64,000 bases of DNA. It comes from Ancylobacter polymorphus (lineage in GTDB: Bacteria > Pseudomonadota > Alphaproteobacteria > Rhizobiales > Xanthobacteraceae). The position numbers were made by a program, and so were the translations under genes. The notes under the pieces were generated by a model, which was given only the letters and a program-made list of their open reading frames with translations, searched no databases and was not told the DNA's origin. Below, piece by piece: positions 8,595 through 18,099 of this stretch; position 1 is the stretch's first letter; each line of letters opens with the position of its first letter. Location: the NCBI RefSeq assembly GCF_022836935.1, contig NZ_CP083240.1:223648-287647 (forward strand), read 5' to 3'.

Positions 8595-10925
8595 TCATTC
8601 CTCGACGAACTGCACCGTCTTCACGTCCGGCAGCTCGGACACGTCCATGGAATAGCGCGAGCCGTAATGCGGCACGCCGATCTCCTCCTCGGTCAGGATC
8701 CAGCTCTCCGGCAGGTCCCAGAAGGAGCGGAAATCGGCCTCGAAGCGCGGCCCGAGCTTGAAGGAGGCGGCGAACATCTGCCGGACCTGGGTGCCGGCAT
8801 CCTTGGCGAGGATCTTCTCGCGTTCGCCGCGCATCCAGTCGCGCGTCGGCACCGAGGTGGCGATGCGCTGCTTGCGGATCGCCACGCGGCGTTCCTCGGT
8901 CGCGGGTGCGTCGAGCACATAGGCGCTGTCCGCTTCCTTCTTCGCCACCACGCCATAGACGGAGAGAGCGAAGCGCTCGATCAGGTAGCCGCCGTTGAGG
9001 TCGTCCACCACGCTCTGGGGCACGCGGTCGAGCGGGTCGCCGAAGCCCGGCCCGCCGCGCATGTAGTTGAGGTAGAGATCGTAGTCGGCAAACATTTCCT
9101 CGGTGGTGATGGCCTGCTTGTCGCGCTTGATGACGGCGCCCTTGATCAGGTCGTCCCAAACGGGATTCTGCGGATCGGTGTCGCCGCCGAGCGGGATCGG
9201 CTTGCCGGTGGCGATCAGCTCCTTGAGGCCGGTGTCGTGCGCGGCGAAGCGGTAGCCGGAGGCCGCCGGATAGCCGCCCATCAGGCCCCAGTCGGACGAG
9301 ATGTGGCCGTTGCCCATGAAGAACATGGTCCAGTCCTTGGCGTTCCAAACCAGACGCAGGCTCTCGAAGCCGCAGCCGCCGCGATACTTGCCGGCGCCGC
9401 CGGAGGACGCCTTGATCTGGCGGCCGAGATAGACGAGCGGCTCGGCCAGCTCCCAGATCTCCATGTCGCCCATGTCGCCTTCCGGGTTCCAGATGGCGGC
9501 GGCGTGGGACAGGCCGTCCTGCACGGCGGTGGCGCCGGTGCCGTTCGCCGCGCATTCGAACGAGTTCACGGCGTGGATCTCGTCGTACTGGTTGAAGCCG
9601 CCGCCCTGCAGCCAGTTGGAGGTGTTGGCGTTGCCCGCGTTCACCTCCTCCAGATAGCCGCGCCCGAAATAGGAGCGCGACAGGCCGCGCCACAGCGCCG
9701 TCCACGCCGAGACGAGGAAGTGCCAGCTGTAGGAGAAGGCGACGCGGCGGTCGTCCGGGTTCATCCACGTGCCCTTGGGCAGGCGGAACTCGGTGCCGTA
9801 GGCCGCGCCGTCATTGATCATTTCCGACGGGATCAACGTCTGGGTCATCATCACCCAGATGCCGGAGGTGAAGCTCACCTGATGGGCATTGTAGGTGTGC
9901 CAGCCCCAGCGGCTGGAGCCTTCGAAGTCGAGACGCCAGGTGCCGTCGCCGCGGATGGTGATCTCCGAGGGGGCGTGCATGATGGTGTCGAGCTTGGCGA
10001 AGTCCGAGGGCACGCGCACGTCCGGATGGGCGTAGGGAACGTCGACGAAGCCGACCTGCCGGTACTTGCCGGGGATCGTCATCGCCTTGATGCGGTTCTG
10101 CAGGCCGAGCCGGCCGTGCTCGACCGCCTCGTAGGCGAACTTCCAGTAGGCATCGATGCCTTCCTCGGAGATCACCTCCTCCACCAGCTTGCGGATCATA
10201 TGGCAGCCGGCGATGCGGGTGCGCTCGTCCAGCATCCAGTAGCGGGTGGTGCGCACCATGCGCTGGCTCTCGTGCAGCCAGTCGCGGAACAGCGTGTCGT
10301 TCTCGCCGACCTTGCGGCAGGTGATGGAGTAGCCGTCGCCGAAGCGCTGAACCTGGCCCGTCGCCATCGAGCCGGGACCGACGGCGCCGGTGTCGATGAC
10401 GTGGGTGACGCCGCCGACCCAGCCGATCAGCTCACCCTCCCAAAAGATCGGGACGATGGTGTGGATGTCGCAGGGATGGACGTTCCCGATCAGCGAGTCG
10501 TTGTTGCAGAAGATGTCCTTGTCGCGCACGCCCGGGTTATGTTCCCAGCCGTTCTCGATCATGTACTTGATCGCTGCGCCCATGGTGCCGACGTGGATGA
10601 TGATGCCGGTCGAGGTGAGGATGCTGTCGCCGGCGGCATTGTAGAGGGTGAAGCAGAGCTCGCCCTCCTGCTCGACGATCGGCGAGGCGGCGATCTTCTT
10701 GGCGGTCTCGCGAGCGTCGACCACGCCGGCACGCAGCCGCGAGAACAGCTTGTTGTAGAGGATGGGCTGGCTGTCGCGCAGCGCCATCGTCTCCAGCCCG
10801 GCGTAGCGGCCGGTCTGCTTGGTCGCGTCCATGATGCGGTCGCGGTGCTGCTTGAGCGTTTCGCCGCCGCGGACGATGCCGCCGGTCGACGCGTCGAGAT
10901 CCTTGTCGCGAACACGGATGTTCAT
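8595..10925 (-). CDS. acxB: Acetone carboxylase alpha subunit (hydantoinase B-like)
   Basis: Large subunit of acetone carboxylase of the HyuB/oxoprolinase family. It starts MNIRVRDKDLDASTG with AGGAGG about 11 bases upstream. From this start the product is 776 aa, the same length as the Xanthobacter alpha subunit. The open frame extends further upstream into acxA but that part is non-coding for this protein. Family blocks include IIHVGTMGAAIKYMIENGW, FCNNDSLIGNVHPCDIHT, GWVGGVTHVIDTGAVGPG and MRGGPGFGDPLDRVP. This subunit carries Mn and the nucleotide site at which phosphorylated acetone and bicarbonate intermediates react. It is second in the acxABC-scoAB operon. Confidence 0.95.
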   Translation of the reverse strand: MNIRVRDKDLDASTGGIVRGGETLKQHRDRIMDATKQTGRYAGLETMALRDSQPILYNKLFSRLRAGVVDARETAKKIAASPIVEQEGELCFTLYNAAGDSILTSTGIIIHVGTMGAAIKYMIENGWEHNPGVRDKDIFCNNDSLIGNVHPCDIHTIVPIFWEGELIGWVGGVTHVIDTGAVGPGSMATGQVQRFGDGYSITCRKVGENDTLFRDWLHESQRMVRTTRYWMLDERTRIAGCHMIRKLVEEVISEEGIDAYWKFAYEAVEHGRLGLQNRIKAMTIPGKYRQVGFVDVPYAHPDVRVPSDFAKLDTIMHAPSEITIRGDGTWRLDFEGSSRWGWHTYNAHQVSFTSGIWVMMTQTLIPSEMINDGAAYGTEFRLPKGTWMNPDDRRVAFSYSWHFLVSAWTALWRGLSRSYFGRGYLEEVNAGNANTSNWLQGGGFNQYDEIHAVNSFECAANGTGATAVQDGLSHAAAIWNPEGDMGDMEIWELAEPLVYLGRQIKASSGGAGKYRGGCGFESLRLVWNAKDWTMFFMGNGHISSDWGLMGGYPAASGYRFAAHDTGLKELIATGKPIPLGGDTDPQNPVWDDLIKGAVIKRDKQAITTEEMFADYDLYLNYMRGGPGFGDPLDRVPQSVVDDLNGGYLIERFALSVYGVVAKKEADSAYVLDAPATEERRVAIRKQRIATSVPTRDWMRGEREKILAKDAGTQVRQMFAASFKLGPRFEADFRSFWDLPESWILTEEEIGVPHYGSRYSMDVSELPDVKTVQFVEE

Positions 10926-10962
10926 CTTCGGTTTCCTCCTGGTTTTCGGCTTGTCGTGGCGG

Positions 10963-13116
10963 TCAGACTTCCTTGAGGTGGAACAGCCGGTGGCCGTCCA
11001 GGAAGGTCTCGAAGCCGTCGGGGACGACGAAGGTGGTGGCGTCGGATTCGATGATGGCGGGCCCGACCACGCGGTTGCCGGGACGTAGCGCTTCCATCCG
11101 GTAGAGCTGCGCATCGACCCAGCGCTTCTTGCGGTAGAACTTGCGGGTGCCGATCTTCGCCTCTTCCGGGGGCGTCTCGCCTTCCAGTGGTTCCTTCGGG
11201 ATCTTCGGCTTCGGGATCGGGACCGCGCCGCGCATGATGGCGCCGGTGACCGAATACCCAAGCTCCGGCGAGCGGGCGGAGGCGGCGTAGACGCGGCCAT
11301 AGGTGGTGTTGAAGGCGTCGACGAGCTGTTCCCAGTCCTCCGCGGTCGAGGCGCTGGACAGCGGCGACTCGATCTCGAGGTCGTTGAGCTGCCCGCGATA
11401 CTGCATGCGGTAGCCGGGCTGCAGCGTCACCTGCTCGGGCGCGTAGCCGTTGAGCTTGAACTCCTCCAGCACGTTGTGGGTGAGTTCCTCCCACGCCGCC
11501 TGAAGCGTCTGCGCCGCCGCCTCGCGCTGATCCGCCGGGGCGTCGGGCGCGAGGTTGATGTCGAGCGACTTGTCGTAGCGGTACTCGAAATCCGCCGCCG
11601 CGCAGCCGAAGGCGGAGAAGCCTGCCGCCCAGGCGGGCACGATGACGTCCTCGAAGCCGAGACCTTCAGTGTAGCCGTAGGTATGAACCGGGCCGGCGCC
11701 GCCATAGGAGAAGCACACGAAGCTCGCCGGCGAGTAGCCCTTGCCGGAGATCATCGAGCGCAGATAGTCGCGTAGGTCGCTGTCGAGCAGCTCGATGACG
11801 CCGGCCGCCGCATCGTCGACCGACAGGCCGAGCGGATCGGCGAGCTGCTTCTTGATGGCATCGACGGAGCGCTGGCGGTCGAGCTTCACGGCGCCGCCGA
11901 GGAAGTTGTCGGGGTTCAGATAGCCGAGGACCATGTGGCAGTCGGAGATGGTGACGGTCTCGATGCCGCTTTCCTTCCAGCACACGCCGACGCGGTAGCC
12001 GGCCGAGTCCGGGCCGAGCTTGATCGCCTTGGTGTAGGGATCGAGCCGGATGAAGGAACCGGCGCCGGCCCCCACCGAATCCATCGCCACCAGCGGCAGC
12101 GACAGGACGAGGCGCGCCATGTCCGGGTCGTTCTTGATGGTGAGCTCGCCCTGGGTGATGAGGGCGACGTCGAAGGAGGTGCCGCCGATGTCCGAGCAGG
12201 CGATGTTGTTGTAGCCCAGCACCTCGCCGAGATATTTCGCGCCGATAACCCCGCCGATGGGGCCGGACACGATGGTGCGGGCCAGCTCCTTGGCCTTCCA
12301 CGAGATGGTGCCGCCATGCGTCGCCATCACCCGGAAGTCGAACTTGGTGCCGTGCTCCTTGAAGGCGTCGGAGATCTTCTTCAGCGTCTGGCGCGACGGC
12401 TCGGCCGCATAGCCTTCGAGGATGGTGGTGTTGGTGCGGTGGGTCTCCTTGCGCACCGGGTAGTAGTCGGCCGAGGCGAAGACCGGGATCGCCTTGCCGC
12501 TCTTCTTCACCTCCTCCGTCACGATGTCGCGTACGCGCCGCTCGTGATCGGGGTTCTTGTAGGAGTGCAGCAGGCTGATGACGATGCCCTCGACATCGGC
12601 GGCGATCAGCTCGCGAGCCGCCTCCCTGGCCGTCTCCTCGCGCAGCGGGATCACCACCGTGCCCGACATGTCGACGCGCTCGACGACGCCGCGCGTCAGA
12701 TTGCGCGGCACCAGCGGCGGGTCGTAGCGGTGCGTGTTGAGGTGGATGCGGTCCTCATAGGCGTAGCCGAGATAGGCCTGGATCGCCCGGCCCATGCGGT
12801 GGAAGTCCTCCATGCCGCGGTTGACGATCAGGCCGCAGCGCAGGCCCTTGCGCTGCACGACACGGTTGAGCATCGCCGTGCCGGAATAGACGCCGGTCTG
12901 GAGCTGCTTCAGCGCCGCGTCGAGTGAGAGGCCCCAATTGCCGAGGCCGTCCTCGCTGGAGGCGATCAGGCCGAGGGCTTCGTTCTGCGGCGTGCTCTGC
13001 GCCTTGCCGACGACGAAGTCGCCGTCGGAGTCGACGAAAAACGTGTCCGTCATGGTGCCGCCGGCGTCGATGCCGAGCACCTGCACGTTTCGGTTGGTCG
13101 GAGAATGGATGTTCAC
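10963..13116 (-). CDS. acxA: Acetone carboxylase beta subunit (hydantoinase A-like)
   Basis: 717-aa HyuA/oxoprolinase-family subunit of acetone carboxylase, matching the Xanthobacter beta subunit in length. N-terminal ATPase-fold motifs are GIDAGGTMTDTFFVDSDGD near residue 16 and SDIGGTSFDVALI mid-protein; GGAGPVHTYGYTEGLGF lies towards the C-terminus. The start is GTG at 13116 with AGGAGGG just upstream. First gene of the operon, only 37 bp before acxB, and preceded by a sigma-54 promoter and inverted repeats. Together with AcxB and AcxC it couples ATP hydrolysis to acetone carboxylation. Confidence 0.95.
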   Translation of the reverse strand: MNIHSPTNRNVQVLGIDAGGTMTDTFFVDSDGDFVVGKAQSTPQNEALGLIASSEDGLGNWGLSLDAALKQLQTGVYSGTAMLNRVVQRKGLRCGLIVNRGMEDFHRMGRAIQAYLGYAYEDRIHLNTHRYDPPLVPRNLTRGVVERVDMSGTVVIPLREETAREAARELIAADVEGIVISLLHSYKNPDHERRVRDIVTEEVKKSGKAIPVFASADYYPVRKETHRTNTTILEGYAAEPSRQTLKKISDAFKEHGTKFDFRVMATHGGTISWKAKELARTIVSGPIGGVIGAKYLGEVLGYNNIACSDIGGTSFDVALITQGELTIKNDPDMARLVLSLPLVAMDSVGAGAGSFIRLDPYTKAIKLGPDSAGYRVGVCWKESGIETVTISDCHMVLGYLNPDNFLGGAVKLDRQRSVDAIKKQLADPLGLSVDDAAAGVIELLDSDLRDYLRSMISGKGYSPASFVCFSYGGAGPVHTYGYTEGLGFEDVIVPAWAAGFSAFGCAAADFEYRYDKSLDINLAPDAPADQREAAAQTLQAAWEELTHNVLEEFKLNGYAPEQVTLQPGYRMQYRGQLNDLEIESPLSSASTAEDWEQLVDAFNTTYGRVYAASARSPELGYSVTGAIMRGAVPIPKPKIPKEPLEGETPPEEAKIGTRKFYRKKRWVDAQLYRMEALRPGNRVVGPAIIESDATTFVVPDGFETFLDGHRLFHLKEV

Positions 13117-13170
13117 AAGCGTCCCTCCTGGTGTTCAACCGGCTTCTGCCGAGCCGGGCCAAAGGAGGAA

Positions 13171-13186
13171 CGCAGAAGGCGTGCCA
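13171..13186 (-). promoter_or_regulatory. Sigma-54 (-24/-12) promoter of the acx operon
   Basis: On the minus strand the sequence is TGGCACG-CCTT-CTGCG. The -24 box is a perfect TGGCACG. The GG and GC dinucleotides have the correct 12-base register, with the weaker CTGCG at -12. It lies 54 bp before the acxA GTG, and the neighbouring regulator AcxR is a sigma-54 activator, so signal and context agree. Confidence 0.8.
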
Positions 13187-13236
13187 GTATCGGCTCGCTG
13201 TCGTCTTTCGAATATTTTTAGACACTTATCGCGTTT

Positions 13237-13278
13237 GCGAAGATCGTCTTCGCGTCGCATCCTGTCCGACTATCGGAC
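13237..13278 (-). promoter_or_regulatory. Candidate upstream activating sites for AcxR
   Basis: Two perfect inverted repeats with 3-bp centres lie 51-92 bp upstream of the -24 box. GCGAAGA-TCG-TCTTCGC is at 13237-13253 and GTCCGA-CTA-TCGGAC at 13264-13278. The second is nested in CCTGTC/GACAGG arms (13261-13284). Sigma-54 activators with Fis-type HTH bind such dyads; which repeat AcxR uses cannot be decided by eye. Confidence 0.5.
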
Positions 13279-13309
13279 GACAGGCGGATGATCGGCGGAC
13301 GAGGCGATG

Positions 13310-15253
13310 CTAGCGGACGGTGCCGCCGCTGCGATACCCGTTGAGGCGCAGGTAAAGCGTGGAGCGGGCGATGCCGAGGCGGCGGGCCGCCTCCGTCAGA
13401 TTGCCGCCGCATGCTTCCACCTGCGCGAGGATCGCCGCGCGTTCGCTCGCCTTGAGGTTGGCGACGGGGGCCGCGGCCTCGGGGAAATCCATAGCGACCG
13501 CGCCGGGTCGGGGCACGGGCGGCGCCTGTCCGTCGAGCTCGGGCGGCAGGTCGTCGAGGCCGATGACGTCGCCATCGGCGAGCGCGATCATCGCATCGAC
13601 CACGTTGCGCAGCTCGCGCACATTGCCGGGCCAGCAATAATGGCGCAGGCGCTCCAGAACCTCCGGCGCGAAGACGGGGACCGGCCGGCCCTGACGCGCG
13701 GCGGCGGCCTGTGCGAAGCCGCCGGCCAGCGTGACGACGTCCTCCCCGCGCTCCCGCAGGGAGGGGATGCGGATGCGGGCGGCGGCGATGCGATAGTAGA
13801 GGTCGCGGCGGAAGCGGCCTGCCTCGACCTCGGCGGAGAGGTCGCGGTTGGTCATGGAGAGGATGCGGATGTTGACCCGGCGCCCCACATGGTCGCCGAC
13901 CCGGTAGACCACGCCGTCCTCCAGCACGCGCAGCAGATAGGATTGCAGGTCGAGCGGCATCTCGCCGATCTCGTCGAGACAGAGCACGCCGCCGTCCGCC
14001 TGCTCGATGCGGCCGGGGCGGCCCTTCTCATCGGCGCCGGTGAAGGCACCCTTGGTGTAGCCGAACAGCTCGCTAGCGATGAGGTCGCGCGGCATGCCTC
14101 CACAGTTCAGCGGCACGAAAGGACCGCTGGCGGCCGGGCTGGCGCTTCTGATGGCACGGGCGAACAGCTCCTTGCCGACGCCGGTCTCGCCCTCGATGAG
14201 GATCGGCAGGCTGTTGGCCGCCAGCTTGCGGGCGCGCTCGCGGGCCTCGCGCATCGGTGCGCTGGAGCCGAGGATGCGGTCGAAGCCGATCTCCGGCTCG
14301 ACCGCCTCGCGCGGGCTCTCCACCGACGCGGCGGACCGCGCGCGAGAGCGGTGCATCACGATCAGGCAGCCGATGGCCTCGCCGTCCGAGCGGACGATCT
14401 CCACGCTGGCATTGGGAAAGCGGTGGCGGCAGTTCTCTTCCCACGCCTCGTGTTCGGCGGCGCCGATGAGGTGGCGGACCTCCTCGGCCAGCCGCTCGGG
14501 CGCCGCATCGGACTGGCGGCGGGCGGAATCCGCCGCGTGCACGAGAAAGCCCCGCCGGTCGACGACGAGAATCTCCTCGCTCAGCCAGATCGAGCGTTTC
14601 GAGACGAAGCTGCGCAGCAACAGCTCATGCTCGACCTTCGCCGTGCGATACAGCCCGGCTTCGATCTCCTGGCCGATGGCGACTGCGAGCGCGAGGCTCT
14701 GCGGATTGAAGTGGTCGACGGGACCGGAAATATCGACGATGCCGAGCAACTGATGGTCGAGCGGATGGCGAACCGGGGTGGCGGCGCAGGTCCAGCGCTG
14801 CACGTCCTCGCAGAAATGCTCGGCGCCGCGGATCTCCGTCGGCCGTCCGTCGATCAGCGCGGTGCCGATGGCGTTGGTGCCAATCACGCCTTCGGCCCAG
14901 CGACCGCCGGTTTCCAGATGGTTACGGCGGCCATGGTCGACGACGCGCGGATCGCCCGCGGTCTCGATGATGAACCCGCTGGCGTCGCTCAGGATCATCA
15001 TGGAGGAGGCGTCGGCGAGAAAAAGGCCGGAACGTTCGAGCGCCGGGCGCGCCACGTTCAGCAGCGTCGCGTTGGCGGAACGGCGGCGGAAGAGTTCCGG
15101 CTCCGCGGCGAGTGGCGCCTCAGTGAGGCCGACACCGATGCCGCCGGCGCGTGACCTCTCCCATGAGGCGGCGAGCGCGCGGGATATACCCGGCGAGCCA
15201 ACGCCGTCTTTCAGGAAGCGTTCCCATGCCGTACGGATCGCATTCTGCTCCAT
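13310..15253 (-). CDS. acxR: Sigma-54-dependent activator of the acetone carboxylase operon
   Basis: A 647-aa AcoR/AcxR-type activator. Layout: a GAF-like sensory region within roughly residues 50-250, an AAA+ domain with Walker A GETGVGKE, the sigma-54 contact loop GAFTGA ([15 protein letters not shown]) and Walker B-like [10 protein letters not shown], and a C-terminal Fis-type helix-turn-helix ending [19 protein letters not shown]. The ATG at 15253 is preceded by GGGGAGGA, so the longer upstream frame is discounted. It lies directly upstream of acxA on the same strand, with sigma-54 promoter elements in between. It presumably senses acetone or a related ketone or alcohol. Confidence 0.93.
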   Translation of the reverse strand: MEQNAIRTAWERFLKDGVGSPGISRALAASWERSRAGGIGVGLTEAPLAAEPELFRRRSANATLLNVARPALERSGLFLADASSMMILSDASGFIIETAGDPRVVDHGRRNHLETGGRWAEGVIGTNAIGTALIDGRPTEIRGAEHFCEDVQRWTCAATPVRHPLDHQLLGIVDISGPVDHFNPQSLALAVAIGQEIEAGLYRTAKVEHELLLRSFVSKRSIWLSEEILVVDRRGFLVHAADSARRQSDAAPERLAEEVRHLIGAAEHEAWEENCRHRFPNASVEIVRSDGEAIGCLIVMHRSRARSAASVESPREAVEPEIGFDRILGSSAPMREARERARKLAANSLPILIEGETGVGKELFARAIRSASPAASGPFVPLNCGGMPRDLIASELFGYTKGAFTGADEKGRPGRIEQADGGVLCLDEIGEMPLDLQSYLLRVLEDGVVYRVGDHVGRRVNIRILSMTNRDLSAEVEAGRFRRDLYYRIAAARIRIPSLRERGEDVVTLAGGFAQAAAARQGRPVPVFAPEVLERLRHYCWPGNVRELRNVVDAMIALADGDVIGLDDLPPELDGQAPPVPRPGAVAMDFPEAAAPVANLKASERAAILAQVEACGGNLTEAARRLGIARSTLYLRLNGYRSGGTVR

Positions 15254-15718
15254 GCCGTCGTCCTCCCCTTTGCAGGGACGTCGCCGCGCGGATGGCGGTC
15301 CTCCGTTGGCAAGCGGAGAACGACGGCAGCATGTCGCGATCCCCGCCCAAGTCAGGTGGCGATGGGAGCCGGCCATGCGACGTCCTGTCGCGAACGCACC
15401 GCCCTAGGTCTAAACTAGCAATGTGCTTCTTCGGCACATATTGGTTTAATAAGAGTAAGGTATCTTTCGCCTTCTGTGCAACGAACCTAGACAGAATTGC
15501 AAGAGTTCGGCGCGAAGCGTTACCGGCTCCGACATATCGAGCAAGCGGCCATCCGGTCAGGACGTCGCTAGCGTTGAACGGTAAGCTCGCGACCCGCAGG
15601 CATCGGCGTGCACGATGCCCCGCCGGAAGGTCGCCATTTCAGCCCGGCGTTGAAAAGGACGGCCTGGCACTCAGTTGCAAGGCGAATGCTCGAACGGTTC
15701 TATCGCTCCGGATGAAGC
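15254..15718. promoter_or_regulatory. acxR upstream region with one palindrome; otherwise no gene
   Basis: About 465 bp lie between the start of acxR and the end of the SufR-like gene. A perfect dyad ATGTGC-N7-GCACAT sits at 15421-15439, about 170 bp before acxR, and could be a regulator site. No convincing reading frame is present in the rest. Confidence 0.35.
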
Positions 15719-16384
15719 TCAAACGTCCACCTGCCGGATGTGGTAGGTGCAGCGGCGGCCACCTTGGACGATATGCTCTCGGCGCTCCACATGCGCCGTC
15801 GGCCCGAGCACCGATGTGAACACCTGAAGCTCGGCGCGGCAGAACCCCTGACAGGACATCGCCGCGGCGCATATCGGGCAATGGTTCTCGATCAGAATGA
15901 GCGAGCCGTCCGTCATTTCCAGCCATTCGGCCATATAACCTTCCGCGGATCGCAACGCGGCGAGCGTCGCTACCCGCTCGTGCAGGCTTCCAAGGCCGGA
16001 CATGGCGGCTTCGTAGGTCGCCCGCGTGTCGTCCTCTCTCCGGGTGATGATGCTGTCGAGGGCTGCTTCACCCAGGCTGCCGCGAATGATGCCGAGAAGC
16101 TGAACGGTCAGGGCCGCGTGGGTGTCCGGAAAGCGGGCCTGCGCCGCGGTCGTCAGGTCCCAGTATTGCGTCGGCCTGCCGACACCGGAAGGAGCGGCAC
16201 TCGTCGTCACCAGCCCTTCTTCCGCAAGCCGGACAAGCTGCTGGCGCACGGCTTCGCCGGTCGTGCCCAACCGCTTGCCCAATGCGGACGCCGTCTGCGC
16301 TCCTTGCATCTTGAGCGCCATCAAAATGCGCTCTCCGGGGCTGCGGGGGGAGTGCGCGCCATTTTCCAAGAGTGTGCTTGACAT
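15719..16384 (-). CDS. SufR-like Fe-S/redox-sensing HTH regulator
   Basis: 221-aa DeoR/ArsR-type winged-helix protein. The N-terminal HTH is GERILMALKMQGAQTASALG followed by TTGEAVRQQLVRLAEEGLV and a GRPTQYW wing. The C-terminal domain holds the cysteine cluster of SufR-like regulators (ENHCPICAAAMSCQGFCRAE, then GGRRCTYHI), expected to ligate an Fe-S cluster. It is divergent from a superoxide dismutase gene, with a palindrome between them. The likely role is redox- or iron-responsive control of sod and of itself. SufR proper controls suf genes, which are absent here, so the name is by family only. Confidence 0.85.
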   Translation of the reverse strand: MSSTLLENGAHSPRSPGERILMALKMQGAQTASALGKRLGTTGEAVRQQLVRLAEEGLVTTSAAPSGVGRPTQYWDLTTAAQARFPDTHAALTVQLLGIIRGSLGEAALDSIITRREDDTRATYEAAMSGLGSLHERVATLAALRSAEGYMAEWLEMTDGSLILIENHCPICAAAMSCQGFCRAELQVFTSVLGPTAHVERREHIVQGGRRCTYHIRQVDV

Positions 16385-16397
16385 ATCCTTCCGCTAT

Positions 16398-16419
16398 TTT
16401 CAAAGATAGTTCTTGGAAA
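16398..16419. promoter_or_regulatory. Palindromic operator between the SufR-like gene and sod
   Basis: TTTCAAAGA (16398-16406) and TCTTGGAAA (16411-16419) are inverted arms matching at 8 of 9 positions around TAGT. The site is central in the 87-bp divergent intergenic region, so one bound regulator could control both genes. Confidence 0.6.
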
Positions 16420-16471
16420 TTATCTGGACCGCCTATGGAAGGCAAGCCCGAAGCCCTCAAGGAGACGTATC

Positions 16472-17074
16472 ATGGCGTTCGAACTGCCGGCTCTCCCCTA
16501 TGCATACTCGGCCCTTGGCGATCGCGGCATGAGCCAGGAAACGCTGGAACTTCATCATGACAAGCACCATCAGGCCTATGTGACGGCGCTGAACGGTTTC
16601 GTGGAAAAGAGCGCCGAGCTTCAGGGCAAGTCGCTCGAAGAAATCATCCTCTTTGCCAATGGCAAGGCCGACCTCGCTCCCCTGTTCAACAATGCCGGCC
16701 AGCACTGGAACCACATCCACTTCTGGAATGCGCTGTCGCCGGCTGGAGGCAAGATTCCCGGCAAGCTCGAAGCGAAGATCGTCGAGGATCTCGGCTCGGT
16801 CGACGTCTTCAAGGAAGCTTTCAAGGCGGCGGCTGTCGGTCAGTTCGGTTCCGGCTGGGCCTGGCTGATCCTTGGCACCGACGGCAAGCTAAAGGTCACG
16901 AAAACGCCGAACGGCTCCAATCCCATCGCGACCGGGGAAGGCAAGCCGTTGCTCGGCCTCGATGTGTGGGAGCACAGCTACTACGTCGACTTCCGCAACC
17001 GGCGGCCCGACTACGTAACCAACTTCCTCGACAAGCTCGCCAATTATGAGTTCGCGGAAGCCAATCTCGCCTGA
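16472..17074 (+). CDS. sodB: Superoxide dismutase, Fe/Mn type
   Basis: 200-aa cytoplasmic superoxide dismutase that converts superoxide to O2 and H2O2. Metal ligands are His28 (LELHHDKHH), His81 (WNHIHFW), and Asp164 and His168 (DVWEHSYY). AGGAGAC lies upstream of the ATG. No signal peptide. It is divergent from the SufR-like regulator. A second SOD of the same family lies at 23027; this one is the likely Fe-S- or iron-regulated copy. Fe versus Mn use cannot be settled from the motifs alone. Confidence 0.97.
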   Translation: MAFELPALPYAYSALGDRGMSQETLELHHDKHHQAYVTALNGFVEKSAELQGKSLEEIILFANGKADLAPLFNNAGQHWNHIHFWNALSPAGGKIPGKLEAKIVEDLGSVDVFKEAFKAAAVGQFGSGWAWLILGTDGKLKVTKTPNGSNPIATGEGKPLLGLDVWEHSYYVDFRNRRPDYVTNFLDKLANYEFAEANLA

Positions 17075-17242
17075 GCGAGATCTCGTGGATGCGTCGAGCC
17101 GTGTCCCACCGATTCAGCACTCGGAGATGGCTGTCAAACCTGTCGATGGACGTTCTCGCCCTCAACTGCCAGAACGTTGCACCTTCTGATCAGCATTGAG
17201 AGCATCCTGCCGAGCACAGGAAAGCATTGAAGGAGAGAGGCT

Positions 17243-17614
17243 TTGAGAAAATTGCCGTGGCGACATATTTACGCGTGGACTTTGGCGGCCTTTTTTACGG
17301 TTGGCGGCTTCCTGAATATTTTTGCCTCTTCCACTATCCTTGAAGACTATCAGCGCTGGGGGTATCCGGACTGGTTTCACTATCTCACCGGCATGTTGGA
17401 ATTGACGTCGGCGGCCTTGATCGTCCTGCCTTTCACGCGCCTCGTCGGTAGTGCCCTTGCAACTGCGATCATGGGAGCCGCCGCCGCGACGGTAGCACTT
17501 CACGCGGAGTACACGCATGCAGTCGCTCCGCTGGTCGTCATGGTGCTTGCCTGCCTGAATGGATGGCTCACCTGGCGTGTGCGCAGTGGAAGCGAAGTGC
17601 CAGTATCGCGTTGA
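17243..17614 (+). CDS. DoxX-like small membrane protein
   Basis: 123-aa protein with about four hydrophobic helices (IYAWTLAAFFTVGGFLNIF; TGMLELTSAALIVLPF; ALATAIMGAAAATVAL; VVMVLACLNGWLTW), the pattern of DoxX-like proteins. The start is TTG at 17243 with AAGGAGAG upstream. DoxX-family proteins are often linked to oxidative stress and thiol metabolism, which fits a place between sod and the SoxR block. It may be cotranscribed with sod (168-bp gap). Function not established. Confidence 0.75.
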   Translation: MRKLPWRHIYAWTLAAFFTVGGFLNIFASSTILEDYQRWGYPDWFHYLTGMLELTSAALIVLPFTRLVGSALATAIMGAAAATVALHAEYTHAVAPLVVMVLACLNGWLTWRVRSGSEVPVSR

Positions 17615-17984
17615 GGCGGGAACATCTGGACGAATAATTGTCCGAAGTCTCGCTGATGAAGTGCCGTTCGGAGGCGGATCGGGACTCGGAACAAAGTTCG
17701 GACGCAAGCGCGCGTCCGTTACCACCTATGCGGCCCGCCCCCGTCGACGAACAGTCCACAGGCAGAGGCGATAGAGCGATTGGTGCCGTTCTGGGCGCGC
17801 CAGCGCGATGCGGGCGTGCGGCCCCGACGTCGAAGCGCCTGCCTCTCAGCAAAAATATCTGACCATCTGGATCGGCTCGCGCGGGATCCTTCTGCATCCG
17901 GCCAAGTCCGAAAGCGAACGCATCGCGTCGCCTCGCAGAAGACCGCGTGCGCTTCACGAGCAAGCAAATTACACGATCGATCGC
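17615..17984. other. Intergenic region without a recognisable gene
   Basis: About 370 bp before the SoxR-type promoter. Open frames on both strands have no family-like content or usable ribosome binding sites. A faint resemblance to an SDR C-terminus on the minus strand (GLFVDGGG) is too short to call. Confidence 0.4.
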
Positions 17985-18015
17985 TTGACCTCAACTTTGG
18001 TTGAGGTTGTACGAG
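17985..18015 (+). promoter_or_regulatory. SoxR box and 19-bp-spacer promoter of the RND efflux operon
   Basis: CCTCAACTTTGGTTGAGG (17989-18006) is an 18-bp dyad with the exact CCTCAA-N6-TTGAGG form of SoxR boxes. TTGACC (17985-17990) and TACGAG (18010-18015) are -35/-10-like with a 19-bp spacer, the overlong spacing that MerR-family activators such as SoxR correct. It precedes the pump genes by about 85 bp; soxR itself lies just past the pump. Confidence 0.85.
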
Positions 18016-18099
18016 CTTTTCGGAACACACCTGTCAATGGATTGCGCATCGTCCAACCGGCGGCGGAGCGGCAAGGCCTGTGCACATATCGGAAGAAAA

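Noticed and set aside
15665..15679. TGGCAC-N5-TGCA resembling a sigma-54 promoter on the plus strand
   Set aside because: The GG-to-GC register is one base too short and it points into the 3' end of the SufR-like gene with no target.
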